NCBI GenBank assembly: GCA_013298665.1
Contig: JAAFIK010000030.1
Coordinates: 1-53,646 of the forward strand
DNA length: 53,646 nucleotides
Source: Chitinophagales bacterium
GTDB lineage: Bacteria > Bacteroidota > Bacteroidia > Chitinophagales > Chitinophagaceae
Direction of reading: 5' to 3'
Shown: piece after piece, positions 25,446 to 34,029 of the stretch
Layout: every line of letters starts with the position of its first letter
How positions within the stretch are numbered: the stretch's first letter is position 1
The notes under the pieces: generated by a model
The model's input: only the letters and a program-made list of their open reading frames with translations
What the model was told of the DNA's origin: nothing
Database searches by the model: none
Translations under genes and position numbers: made by a program

Positions 25446-26009
25446 TCAATCCAGCAACCGCATCATCATATTATCGATCTGGTGAAATACCAATTCCGGC
25501 TTATGTGTACGCCATTGCAAAAAGTCGATCAGCCCGATATAATTGGTAAGCCGGGTACGCTTAAAATCATACTGGCTCTGCTCCGGCATGTTTACAATGG
25601 CTACCCACCCCCCTTCTTCCGCAACCTCCTCCCGCCAGTTTTCATAGTAGCTGTCGTCGCTGCTGTGAAAATTCAATACATTTTCTGCCAGCAGGATAAA
25701 TTTGGTAATACCCTGTGCAAATAATTTATCGGTAACCTCACGGCGGAGCGTCATGATATCATTTTCGATGGCATCGTTCCATTCGCCAATCAGTTCAATA
25801 ATGGTAAAATTAAGGTCATAATCCGTCATCAATATTTTCATATACAGGGTCCGGCTGCCAAACTCATCCCATTGCGGGTGTATATAATAATTGTAAATGG
25901 TATTCGAAAATTCAAACTCGCTGTATTCACGGCCATAAAAGGGCGAACGCTCGTCCTCTTCCGCGGTGTACAAATGCCGCCAGTTGTAATATGGTTCTAT
26001 ATCCTGCAT
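25446..26009 (-). CDS. Conserved hypothetical protein, function unknown
   Basis: A 187-residue soluble protein, acidic and rich in aromatic residues (Y-Y-N-W-R-H-L-Y near the N-terminus, then F-Y-G-R-E-Y-S-E-F-E-F, Y-N-Y-Y-I-H-P-Q-W-D). No signal peptide or membrane helix. A central D-L-N-F-T-I-I-E-L-I-G-E-W-N-D-A-I-E-N-D-I strand-helix unit suggests a compact alpha/beta fold. I do not recognise a domain. The intact frame and ordinary codon use suggest a real gene, and it seems lineage-restricted. It stands alone between the sdh operon and the T9SS cargo gene. I start at the ATG 26007-26009; a Met eight codons upstream is possible. Confidence 0.75.
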   Translation of the reverse strand: MQDIEPYYNWRHLYTAEEDERSPFYGREYSEFEFSNTIYNYYIHPQWDEFGSRTLYMKILMTDYDLNFTIIELIGEWNDAIENDIMTLRREVTDKLFAQGITKFILLAENVLNFHSSDDSYYENWREEVAEEGGWVAIVNMPEQSQYDFKRTRLTNYIGLIDFLQWRTHKPELVFHQIDNMMMRLLD

Positions 26010-26187
26010 CAGCAAAGAAAGAATGATCTGCAAATGTATTTTCTGAATACAGGAAAAGGAATTTTTTTTTAGCCCTGATTACCCTATAGTACTCATTACA
26101 CCCGGCGATATACATCCAATAACCCCGACGTACTTTGCCTGATCCCGGCTTACGCCACATGCAGCCGGCATTAAACACCGGATGGGC

Positions 26188-26217
26188 AAAAAAAAGGCCG
26201 CACCATTGTGCAGCCTT
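26188..26217 (-). terminator. Rho-independent terminator of the T9SS cargo gene
   Basis: Stem AAGGC-c-GCAC / GTGC-a-GCCTT (26194-26203 and 26208-26217) with loop CATT and one mismatch. On the minus strand a run of eight T follows. It lies 20 bp after the stop of the T9SS cargo gene. Confidence 0.88.
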
Positions 26218-26237
26218 GACTTATTAACCCGAATAGC

Positions 26238-27467
26238 TTAATTGATCAGTAATTTGTCGGAAAATACAGTTTCCTTTTCGCTGTTGATCACCTTTACAAG
26301 GTACATGCCCTGTGCAGGTTTGTTCTTCAGGCTGATCGTTTCAACCTGGCGCTTTGCCTGTACATTCACCACTTTTGTAAGCAGTGCACGACCTGCAAGG
26401 TCTGAAAGAATAATGGTGTAATTACCCGGTGTATTGTCGTCAAAATTCAAACGGAACTGGCTGCCTGTAACAGGATTGGGGAAAACAGAAACATTGTTAT
26501 TTCCAATGGTTTGCAGCACCGGCAGTTCGGAGCGGCCGGTCAACCTTGTTCTTTCCTCATCATACTCCTTTTGCAGCAAGAGATTGCCATTCGCCATATC
26601 CGATGCATTGAATACCTGTGCCTCCGTTTTTACTTTTTCCGCAGTAAGTGTTTTGATGGAAAAACGATAGTAGCCTTCAAAGGTATTGGCGCTGCTCACC
26701 ACTACCCTTCCATCAGCATCCACCGCCGCGCCATTGGTGGTATAACCTGCGGGCAAACCGGAAATGGTACCGAGATGACTGGCGATCCTCGTAGAAGGAT
26801 CAATCGTAAACACCTGGTGGTTGGCAGAAATTACATACAGCTTGCCATACGCATCAGCAATCATATCACCACCCCAACTGGTGCATTTGTTGTGGATAGA
26901 GAGACCCGTTTTATTGTCGGCATCAATGATATTGCCCAGATCAGTTACAACAGGTTTTTTACCCGTGGTAAACCGGAGCAGGTGCTGCGCATCGTTGGTG
27001 ATGGCATAGCCGTAACCATCATTCGTAATCACCATCCGCGTAATATGACTTTCTTCGGTAAGAAAGCCGCCATTGGCAGATGTAAGCATATTCAGGTCGA
27101 GATAGACAAACTGCGGGGTTGAAGCCGTCAGATCAATGTAACGCAACTGGGCATAATGCATCGGCGTAAAATAAAGACGCTTGTTGCGTTTGTCCAGCGC
27201 ACAGGCAGCCACGCCATAACCCATCGGGTCGCTGTTCGTAATGCCGTTTATCCGCATATCAGCACCGGTGGACTGAAAAGTGGTTTTGCCATTTTCAAAC
27301 AAGGTTCGTACCTGCTGGCCTGTAGAGAGATCAATCTCACGAATGTCTGACCAGAAATATTTGTTATCCGTTTTGCCCGTAATGGCATACGCACGATTCG
27401 CGTTTTGTGCAGATGCAGAGATGGCTGTAGCAACCACTGCGGCAGTAAGTAAAATTTTAATGTTCAT
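26238..27467 (-). CDS. Secreted protein with T9SS C-terminal sorting domain
   Basis: A 409-residue exported protein. Residues 1-20 form a signal peptide (A-T-A-I-S-A-S-A-Q). The body (about 22-325) looks like a beta-propeller with repeated strands such as T-N-D-G-Y-G-Y-A-I-T-N-D and D-A-Y-G-K-L-Y-V-I-S-A. The last 80 residues are a type A T9SS sorting domain: V-F-P-N-P-V-T-G near 331, Y-T-I-I-L-S-D-L-A-G-R near 350, and the closing G-M-Y-L-V-K-V-I-N-S followed by D-K-L-L-I-N. Such proteins cross the outer membrane by the type IX system and are usually anchored or released at the surface. No catalytic domain is recognised; binding or adhesion is possible. Confidence 0.88.
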   Translation of the reverse strand: MNIKILLTAAVVATAISASAQNANRAYAITGKTDNKYFWSDIREIDLSTGQQVRTLFENGKTTFQSTGADMRINGITNSDPMGYGVAACALDKRNKRLYFTPMHYAQLRYIDLTASTPQFVYLDLNMLTSANGGFLTEESHITRMVITNDGYGYAITNDAQHLLRFTTGKKPVVTDLGNIIDADNKTGLSIHNKCTSWGGDMIADAYGKLYVISANHQVFTIDPSTRIASHLGTISGLPAGYTTNGAAVDADGRVVVSSANTFEGYYRFSIKTLTAEKVKTEAQVFNASDMANGNLLLQKEYDEERTRLTGRSELPVLQTIGNNNVSVFPNPVTGSQFRLNFDDNTPGNYTIILSDLAGRALLTKVVNVQAKRQVETISLKNKPAQGMYLVKVINSEKETVFSDKLLIN

Positions 27468-27529
27468 AAGTGCAGAGTTTAATTTTTTGATTGGATACGT
27501 AAATTACTTGAATTGCATAACCCGGCCAA

Positions 27530-28348
27530 TTATTTTTTATGAGCGGCTTCAATCGCCTTTTTAACACTGCCATATTGCAGGAGTAAGGCTTTTGCCGCCC
27601 CATAATCGGCCGTGGGCCATTGCTGCATCACCATCTTTACCCCACGGTCTACCAGCTTATCGTTAGAGAGCTGCATATTCACCATCCGGTTGTCTTCCAC
27701 CCTGCCCAATTGGATCATGACACCCGTGGAAAGCATATTCAGCACCAGCTTCTGCGCCGTACCACTTTTCATACGGGTACTGCCGGTTACAAACTCTGGT
27801 CCTACCACTACTTCTACAGGAAAATCCGCAGCCTTACTCACCGGGGATCCGGGATTGCACGAAATACTGCCCGTTACAATACCCGCCGCACGGCACCGGT
27901 TCAGCGCCCCGATCACATAGGGTGTGGTACCACTGGCCGCAATACCCACCACTACATCCTTCTCACTCACCGCATAGGCGCTGAGGTCCAGCCAGCCCTG
28001 CTCCGCATCATCTTCAGCAAACTCTACGGCTTCGGTAATGGCTTTGTGCCCACCGGCAATAATGCCGATCACCAGCCCGTAAGGTACGCCGTACGTGGGC
28101 GGACATTCACTCGCATCCAGTATCCCCAACCGTCCGCTGGTACCGGCACCAAGGTAAAAAAGCCTTCCCCCCATCAGCATTTTATCCGTTACCGCATGCA
28201 CAAGGGCTTCTATCTGTGGCATCGCCCCTGCAATGGCAGCAGGTACAGTTTTGTCCTCGCGATTCATGTTCACCAGCAATTCACCGATGCTCATCTGCTC
28301 CAGGTGCCGGTAGTGCGACTCCTGTTCTGTTACTTTTACAAAATCCAT
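27530..28348 (-). CDS. murQ: N-acetylmuramic acid 6-phosphate etherase
   Basis: A 272-residue SIS-domain enzyme splitting the D-lactyl ether of MurNAc-6-phosphate to give GlcNAc-6-phosphate and D-lactate in cell-wall sugar recycling. Signature segments: Y-L-G-A-G-T-S-G-R-L-G-I-L-D-A-S-E-C-P-P-T-Y-G shortened here across 65-87, I-A-A-S-G-T-T-P-Y-V near 138, and T-R-M-K-S-G-T-A-Q-K-L-V-L-N near 193. The C-terminal helical domain of some MurQ proteins is short here. It follows the sugar kinase gene by 27 bp in one operon, which supplies the phosphorylated substrate. Confidence 0.96.
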   Translation of the reverse strand: MDFVKVTEQESHYRHLEQMSIGELLVNMNREDKTVPAAIAGAMPQIEALVHAVTDKMLMGGRLFYLGAGTSGRLGILDASECPPTYGVPYGLVIGIIAGGHKAITEAVEFAEDDAEQGWLDLSAYAVSEKDVVVGIAASGTTPYVIGALNRCRAAGIVTGSISCNPGSPVSKAADFPVEVVVGPEFVTGSTRMKSGTAQKLVLNMLSTGVMIQLGRVEDNRMVNMQLSNDKLVDRGVKMVMQQWPTADYGAAKALLLQYGSVKKAIEAAHKK

Positions 28349-28375
28349 AATAATGTATTCAATATCTGATGACGG

Positions 28376-29224
28376 CTAAACGCTATGATAGGCCACCAGC
28401 CCATCCATCGGTTTTTTAATAACCCTGCCCAGTTGCAGTTCATAACTGGCACACATATCTTTCAATACGTCCCTGAACCCATAAGCCACACTTCCAACAA
28501 AATGAATCGGCAATGTCCAGCTTTCCCGGTACTTATAAATATGGTTAAAAAAGAAGTCGTTCAGTCCGTCTTCGATAATATTCTCAATCATATAATGCCC
28601 CCGGTTCTCCACCAGAAAAATGGTAAAGCCCGCAAGAAAACGGTTGGGCAGGGGTTGTTTGTACACCGCATCCAGTATGGTCGGCGCATCCATGTTAAAC
28701 CTTGCATTAAAACGATCCATCAGGTCTTCATCAAAAGTATTGTAGAGATAATACTGCACCACCTTCCTGCCGAGGTAGGCTCCGCTGCCTTCATCACCCA
28801 ATACATAACCCAGACCCGGACTGTTTTTGACGATCTTCTTTCCGTTAAAAAAACAGGAGTTTGAACCGGTACCCAGGATACAGGCGATCCCCTTCTCCCG
28901 GCCACAAAGTGCCTTCGCTGCCCCAAGCAGGTCGTGCTCCACATTTATCTTTGCCAAAGGAAAAACCTTCTTCATCGCCAGTTTCAGCAGCTTTACATTG
29001 GCAGGGTTACTGCAACCCGTACCATAATAATGCACCACGCCGGGCACCACGCCCTTCAAACGGGGCAGCAACTCCCGCTGCAGGATATCCTGCACCTGCC
29101 GGCCGTTTAAAAAATAAGGGCTGATCCCCTGCGTAATAACCGTTTTCCTTTTCTTACCGCTCTCCAGCAAACACCATTCTGCTTTCGTGGAGCCACTATC
29201 AGCCACCAATTGTATCGTTGACAT
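28376..29224 (-). CDS. BadF/BadG-type amino-sugar kinase (GlcNAc/MurNAc kinase)
   Basis: A 282-residue ASKHA-fold kinase. It shows phosphate 1 motif L-V-A-D-S-G-S-T-K-A-E-W (6-17), phosphate 2 region A-C-I-L-G-T-G-S-N-S-C near 113-123, G-Y-V-L-G-D-E-G-S-G-A-Y-L-G near 140-153, and adenosine motif F-V-G-S-V-A-Y-G-F near 243. The family phosphorylates GlcNAc, MurNAc or GlcN from cell-wall turnover; pairing with murQ suggests MurNAc or GlcNAc as substrate. Divergent from the S41 protease gene. Confidence 0.9.
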   Translation of the reverse strand: MSTIQLVADSGSTKAEWCLLESGKKRKTVITQGISPYFLNGRQVQDILQRELLPRLKGVVPGVVHYYGTGCSNPANVKLLKLAMKKVFPLAKINVEHDLLGAAKALCGREKGIACILGTGSNSCFFNGKKIVKNSPGLGYVLGDEGSGAYLGRKVVQYYLYNTFDEDLMDRFNARFNMDAPTILDAVYKQPLPNRFLAGFTIFLVENRGHYMIENIIEDGLNDFFFNHIYKYRESWTLPIHFVGSVAYGFRDVLKDMCASYELQLGRVIKKPMDGLVAYHSV

Positions 29225-29285
29225 AATCTAAAATTGGTATGAAGTTAGGTAAAAAACAGTTCGGTCAGGTTCGGGTCAATTCAAT

Positions 29286-29293
29286 TAATTTTG
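29286..29293 (+). promoter_or_regulatory. -7 promoter element of the S41 protease gene
   Basis: TAATTTTG fits TAnnTTTG and lies 17 bp before the ATG at 29311. A weak TTCGG about 21 nt upstream may be the -33 part. Its position argues that the ATG at 29311, not the one at 29239, is the true start. Confidence 0.5.
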
Positions 29294-29310
29294 CCGCAAC
29301 AGACGATCAG

Positions 29311-30909
29311 ATGGCAAAACAAAAACTCCAGGTTTGGCTTCCCCTGCTTTTCGGGTTGGTATTGGCAGCAGGCATGTTTCTCGGCTATAAAATGCGCGAT
29401 GGTATGCCCGGCAGAAGTTTTTTTTATACCGACAGCCGGCGACCCGTAGATGAAGTGATGAACCTGCTGAAGAACAGGTATGTGGATTCGGTTCAGCTCA
29501 ATGCACTGGCAGATACCGCCATACAGGCCATGCTTGCCAAACTCGATCCGCACACCGTTTTCATTCCCGCAGATGATGTAGAGCGTACCAATGAAGACAT
29601 TGCCGGAAGCTTCTTTGGCATAGGCATCGAATTTGAAATTTTTAAAGACACCATCAACGTCATCAATGTATTTAAAGACGGCCCGTCTGAAAAAGCAGGG
29701 CTTCAGGCGGGCGACAAGCTGATCAATGTGGCCGACAGCCAGGTAGCAGGCGTAAAAATCACCGCCACCAGGGTAAGAAAACTACTCAAAGGGCAACAAG
29801 GTAGCCGGGTACAGGTAGCAGTACTGCGCGATGGCACAAAAAAGTCCTTTACCATCACCCGCGACATTATTCCCGTATCCAGTGTAGACGCCAGCTATAT
29901 GCTCGACAGTACTACCGGTTACATCAGGCTCAACAAATTCAGCCAGGCTACTTATAAAGAATTTATGAAGGCACTCGACGAATTGCATCAAAAAGGGCTG
30001 AATAAATTGGTACTTGATCTCCGCGGCAATGGCGGCGGTGTACTCGACCAGGCCACAGCCATCGCCGATGAATTTCTGTCGGGCGACAAACTCATCACTT
30101 ATACACAGGGCGTCCACTCCCCCAAAAAGGAATACCGCTGCCAGAAACCCGGCGTATTTGAACAGGAACCCCTGGTGGTACTCGCCGATGAAGGCTCCGC
30201 AAGCGCCAGTGAAATTTTACTCGGTGCCCTGCAGGACTGGGATCGCGCAACCATCATAGGCCGGAGAAGTTTTGGCAAAGGACTTGTTCAGGAACAATTT
30301 GAACTCAGCGACCGCAGTGCCCTGCGCCTTACCGTTGCCCGGTACTACACGCCATTGGGCAGGAGCATACAACGCAGTTATGCCAACGGCGAAAAAGCCT
30401 ATTATGAAGAGATTACCAACCGCATACATACCGGATTCATATCCGCAGACTCATTACCCACCGGCAAAAAAACATATACCACACCCAAGGGTAAAAAACT
30501 ATACGATGGTGGTGGTATTGCACCCGATCAGTACATCGCCATGGATACTGCACTGATGGATAAAACCCTCAGTAAACTCTATGCAAAAAATACATTCACC
30601 GAATTTGCCTACCAGTATGCCCGGCAGTATAAAACCATTCCCGACACTTATAAAACCAGTAATGCCTTTGCAAAAGATTTTGTATTACCCCCCGCAGCCT
30701 GGCAGGATTTTATGCAATATGCCACCAGGGATTCTGTTCCCGTAGCCAATATACCACTGGTTACCAAAGAGCGCATCAGCCAGATCATCCGCGCGGTTAT
30801 CAGCCGCCATTTCTGGCGCAATGCCGGCTATATTGAGGTGTTGAACCAGGGCGATGCACACATCAAAAAAGCCATGGAGTTGCTGGAGAGTAAACCAAAT
30901 ACACCATAG
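29311..30909 (+). CDS. S41 family C-terminal processing protease
   Basis: A 532-residue exported serine protease. The N-terminal hydrophobic segment (W-L-P-L-L-F-G-L-V-L-A-A-G-M-F-L-G-Y) is a signal anchor, placing the enzyme in the periplasm. A PDZ domain follows (S-F-F-G-I-G-I-E-F-E near 95, G-L-Q-A-G-D-K-L-I-N-V near 130). The tail-specific protease core has L-D-L-R-G-N-G-G-G-V-L near 235, the Ser in D-E-G-S-A-S-A-S-E-I-L and the Lys in R-R-S-F-G-K-G-L-V-Q-E, the Ser-Lys pair. These enzymes trim periplasmic proteins and act in envelope maintenance. I reject the upstream ATG at 29239 because a promoter element lies between. Confidence 0.93.
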   Translation: MAKQKLQVWLPLLFGLVLAAGMFLGYKMRDGMPGRSFFYTDSRRPVDEVMNLLKNRYVDSVQLNALADTAIQAMLAKLDPHTVFIPADDVERTNEDIAGSFFGIGIEFEIFKDTINVINVFKDGPSEKAGLQAGDKLINVADSQVAGVKITATRVRKLLKGQQGSRVQVAVLRDGTKKSFTITRDIIPVSSVDASYMLDSTTGYIRLNKFSQATYKEFMKALDELHQKGLNKLVLDLRGNGGGVLDQATAIADEFLSGDKLITYTQGVHSPKKEYRCQKPGVFEQEPLVVLADEGSASASEILLGALQDWDRATIIGRRSFGKGLVQEQFELSDRSALRLTVARYYTPLGRSIQRSYANGEKAYYEEITNRIHTGFISADSLPTGKKTYTTPKGKKLYDGGGIAPDQYIAMDTALMDKTLSKLYAKNTFTEFAYQYARQYKTIPDTYKTSNAFAKDFVLPPAAWQDFMQYATRDSVPVANIPLVTKERISQIIRAVISRHFWRNAGYIEVLNQGDAHIKKAMELLESKPNTP

Positions 30910-30992
30910 GCGGGGAAAAGACCTTTACAAGACTTTCACCAGACCTTTACGGGATTTTTGCCGGACCATACCCCGTATTAACCCTATACCAA

Positions 30993-31736
30993 CTACCAGC
31001 GAACCCCTGTCTTGTACATCCTTTGCAGATCAGCAAATGAGATATCCAGCAACTCATATAGTCTGGCATCCGGCAGGCTGTAATGCCACCACTCCGTATC
31101 CAATGCCTTAAAGCCATATTGTTCCATCAACGATTTCAACAGCAGCCTGTTTTGCAATACCTTTTCCGGCAATGCCGTAAAACCATGATGCGCCGTATCG
31201 GAGAAATTGTCAAAAGCCGTACCCATCGGCAACGCTTTACGTGTTTGCAGGCTGATCAGTGTCAGGTCAACCGCAGTACCCCGGTTATGTCCGCTACCGT
31301 TCCTGGGGTTCGCAGCATAACGCTCGTCCTGTACCAGCAACCACATTTTTTGTGTAACCGCATAAGGCCGGTAAGCATCATAAATCTTTAACCCAAGCCC
31401 CCGCAACCGTAATGCCGCCTGTACCTTACGCAGCGCATCGGCAGCCGTTTTACGCATAAAGCTGGTCGTTAGGGTTGGGTACAATTGCTGCTGCATAAAA
31501 TTATTACGCCCGGCATACCGGAGATCAAAAGCAATACCTGGTATATACTGCCGGAGATCCACCATGGCCTTACCCGGACTAACCGCAACCGTTTGTTGCA
31601 ACGCTGCAGCCGTACGGAGGATATGCAGTCCGTAAGGATTGGCAAGCGTATCCTGTGCCATCAGGGGTGACGATGTGTATAAAAAAATACCCGCCAGCAT
31701 TACCAATATTCCATTGCCATGATATATCTTGTACAT
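30993..31736 (-). CDS. D-alanyl-D-alanine dipeptidase, VanX/DdpX type
   Basis: A 247-residue exported M15D zinc peptidase splitting D-Ala-D-Ala. After a signal peptide (G-I-F-L-Y-T-S-S-P-L-M-A-Q) come F-D-L-R-Y-A-G-R-N-N-F, I-Y-D-A-Y-R-P, the zinc motif S-G-H-N-R-G-T-A-V-D-L-T-L with His and Asp ligands, and E-W-W-H-Y-S-L with catalytic Glu and third ligand His. Without vanH/vanA neighbours a role in vancomycin resistance is not indicated; a periplasmic role in using D-Ala-D-Ala from wall turnover is more likely. Convergent with the S41 gene. The Met four codons upstream is an alternative start. Confidence 0.94.
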   Translation of the reverse strand: MYKIYHGNGILVMLAGIFLYTSSPLMAQDTLANPYGLHILRTAAALQQTVAVSPGKAMVDLRQYIPGIAFDLRYAGRNNFMQQQLYPTLTTSFMRKTAADALRKVQAALRLRGLGLKIYDAYRPYAVTQKMWLLVQDERYAANPRNGSGHNRGTAVDLTLISLQTRKALPMGTAFDNFSDTAHHGFTALPEKVLQNRLLLKSLMEQYGFKALDTEWWHYSLPDARLYELLDISFADLQRMYKTGVRW

Positions 31737-31797
31737 AGTTTGAATCACTTACGATATCCAGGAAATTCAACCAACAAGTTACAAATTTATACCAGAC

Positions 31798-33498
31798 ATG
31801 GACTATCATAGGCGAACTTACCCGTTTCTTTCATTACTCAGTTTAGTATTTTTGATTCTTGCCTGCAGTAACAACACAGAACCATCCGTGTCCAAAATCG
31901 TTACTGATCCCGAACAGATGGACGCCACCGCGGCCGAACAAATCAAAGCGATGCTCGACTATGCATTGAAAAATAATGGCAGGATTGACGATAGTACGAA
32001 AATGTCGCTACCCGCTATAACCAACCAGTTTTACACCAAACACAGCTTTGAACCCACCTGGAGCCACGATGAAAAATGGGATCCCCTGGCAGACAGCCTT
32101 TTTACGGTTATTGAAAAGGCAGAATACTATGGCCTCTTCCCGAAAGATTATCATTACAAACAACTCCTTTCCCTCCGTAATATCCTGCAAAAGGATTCAC
32201 TGAAACGGATGGATGCCGGTTTATGGTCCAAATCCGACCTGTTGCTTACAGATGGATTGTTCAACATGCTGCAGGACCTGAAAAAAGGAAGACTAATGCC
32301 GGACAGTATCTCTAACCCGGCAGATTCATTACCGGCAGACAATCTGTACATCACTCACCTGGAAGAACTGCTCAAGAAGAAAACCCTTACGGTTGTGCTG
32401 AACAGCCTTGAGCCAAAACACCGGGGTTACCGGGAATTAAAAAACGCCATCCCGGCTTTTCTCGACAGCATGGACAGACGCGTATACACCTATGTTAGCT
32501 ACCCTTATAAAGATTCTGCCGACTCGGTAAAGTTTATCCGGGTATTGCAAAAGCGGCTTTCTGAAAGTGGCTGTATCGACATGGGCACCAAACGCCCCGA
32601 CTCTGCACAGTTGGCCATGGCCATCAAAAAGTACCAGAAACAAAAGGGATTGACCGCCGATGGCAAGGCAGGTACATCACTCATACGCACACTCAATACA
32701 AGTGATGTGGAGCGCTTCAAGCGCATTGCTATTACCCTCGACCGTTATAAGCAGTTGCCCGCAGAAATGCCCGACAGGTACGTTTGGGTGAACCTGCCGG
32801 GCTACTATTTACAGGTATGGGATCACGATACCCTCGCACTCGAATCCCGCACCATTATAGGCAAGCCCGCTACACGCACCCCCGTACTCAACAGTTTCAT
32901 CACCGATATGGTTACCTACCCTACCTGGACGGTACCCACCAGCATCATAGCCAAAGAAATGCTGCCGGGCCTCAAACGTAATCCGGGCTATCTGGCCAGA
33001 AAAGGACTCAGGCTGCTCAACGCAAAAGGTGAAGCCATCAATCCAGGCTCCATCAACTGGAGCAAATATTCCAGGGGTATCCCCTTCAGGATACAACAGG
33101 GAAGCGGCGATGGAAATGCACTTGGTATATTCAAATTTAATTTTGGTAATAAATACGCCGTTTACCTGCACGACACCAACCAGCGCTACCTGTTTAAAAA
33201 CGCAGCAAGGGCGCTGAGCCACGGTTGCGTACGCGTACAGGAATGGGAGAAACTGGCGTATTACATTGCCCGCAACGACAGCATCAACGCCAGGCCAGGC
33301 GACAGTTTGCGTTACACCACCGACTCCATCAGAAACTGGATCGGTGCCAAAAGGCATCTGCGTATGGATGTGAAAAATAAAGTACCCCTTTTTATACGGT
33401 ACTTCAGTTGTGAAGGCAAAAATGGTAAAGTCAGGTTTTATGACGACATTTACGGCGAAGACAAAGCCATGCGGGAAAAATATTTTGCCGATCGCTGA
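31798..33498 (+). CDS. L,D-transpeptidase with peptidoglycan-binding domain (YcbB-like)
   Basis: A 566-residue lipoprotein (lipobox L-I-L-A-C near residue 23) of the LdtD/YcbB family, which makes 3-3 cross-links in peptidoglycan or attaches proteins to it. An N-terminal scaffold domain (about 45-230) is followed by a peptidoglycan-binding domain (A-I-K-K-Y-Q-K-Q-K-G-L-T-A-D-G-K near 275-290) and the YkuD catalytic domain (about 325-480), with Y-L-H-D-T-N near 458 and the active-site L-S-H-G-C-V-R-V near 473-480. rlpA follows 15 bp later, probably in one transcript. Confidence 0.94.
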   Translation: MDYHRRTYPFLSLLSLVFLILACSNNTEPSVSKIVTDPEQMDATAAEQIKAMLDYALKNNGRIDDSTKMSLPAITNQFYTKHSFEPTWSHDEKWDPLADSLFTVIEKAEYYGLFPKDYHYKQLLSLRNILQKDSLKRMDAGLWSKSDLLLTDGLFNMLQDLKKGRLMPDSISNPADSLPADNLYITHLEELLKKKTLTVVLNSLEPKHRGYRELKNAIPAFLDSMDRRVYTYVSYPYKDSADSVKFIRVLQKRLSESGCIDMGTKRPDSAQLAMAIKKYQKQKGLTADGKAGTSLIRTLNTSDVERFKRIAITLDRYKQLPAEMPDRYVWVNLPGYYLQVWDHDTLALESRTIIGKPATRTPVLNSFITDMVTYPTWTVPTSIIAKEMLPGLKRNPGYLARKGLRLLNAKGEAINPGSINWSKYSRGIPFRIQQGSGDGNALGIFKFNFGNKYAVYLHDTNQRYLFKNAARALSHGCVRVQEWEKLAYYIARNDSINARPGDSLRYTTDSIRNWIGAKRHLRMDVKNKVPLFIRYFSCEGKNGKVRFYDDIYGEDKAMREKYFADR

Positions 33499-33513
33499 TA
33501 CACACAGATTCAA

Positions 33514-33945
33514 ATGCGTATGATACAAAAAAACATATCCCTTGTTGTTATGGCAGCGGCAGTCCTCTTTACCGCGTGGCCGGCACCCGCTGCTGCACAG
33601 GATAAAGTACCCGTTACAACAGCCACCAAAAAAGGCAGTACCAAAACCCTGTATGGCACGGCAAGTTTTTATTCCAATTCCTTCAACGGCCGTAAAACAG
33701 CCAGTGGTGAAATTTTCAGCCAGGCCAAACTTACCTGCGCCTGTAATGTATTGCCCATCGGCACCTGGCTCAGGGTAACCAATATGCGCAACGGCAAATC
33801 TGTTATTGTAAAAGTAAATGACCGTCTGCACCCGAAGATGCGCCGTCTTGTTGACCTTACCCGGTCTGCAGCACAGCAGTTGGGCTATATCGCGTCTGGC
33901 CTTACAAGGGTAAAAGCCGAGGTGCTGGGAAAAAAGCATCCATGA
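33514..33945 (+). CDS. RlpA-like septal lytic transglycosylase domain protein
   Basis: A 143-residue exported protein with a double-psi beta-barrel RlpA domain. Signal peptide to about residue 29 (A-P-A-A-A-Q). Domain landmarks: G-T-A-S-F-Y near 48-53, T-A-S-G-E-I-F near 62, N-V-L-P-I-G-T-W-L-R-V-T-N near 78-90 and V-N-D-R-L near 101. It has no SPOR domain, unlike longer RlpA proteins. Some RlpA proteins cleave naked glycan strands at the septum; for short versions activity is not established. It lies in an operon-like arrangement with the L,D-transpeptidase. Confidence 0.9.
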   Translation: MRMIQKNISLVVMAAAVLFTAWPAPAAAQDKVPVTTATKKGSTKTLYGTASFYSNSFNGRKTASGEIFSQAKLTCACNVLPIGTWLRVTNMRNGKSVIVKVNDRLHPKMRRLVDLTRSAAQQLGYIASGLTRVKAEVLGKKHP

Positions 33946-34029
33946 CAGGCGGATAAAAAAATCCTGATCCACAGCCTTAGCCATTGGCAATGAATAATAG
34001 CGCTTATTTTTATACTACAATAGAAACTT

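Noticed and set aside
30910..30992. Short repeated AGACCTTTAC-like words between the S41 and dipeptidase genes
   Set aside because: Only two imperfect copies in a short intergenic stretch; no clear structure.
30993..31736. Vancomycin resistance locus suggested by the VanX-type dipeptidase
   Set aside because: No vanH, vanA/B ligase or vanRS-type genes nearby; exported single-gene versions usually serve peptide use.
32809..33990. 393-codon frame opposite the L,D-transpeptidase and rlpA genes
   Set aside because: It spans two real genes on the other strand and lacks any recognisable domain.
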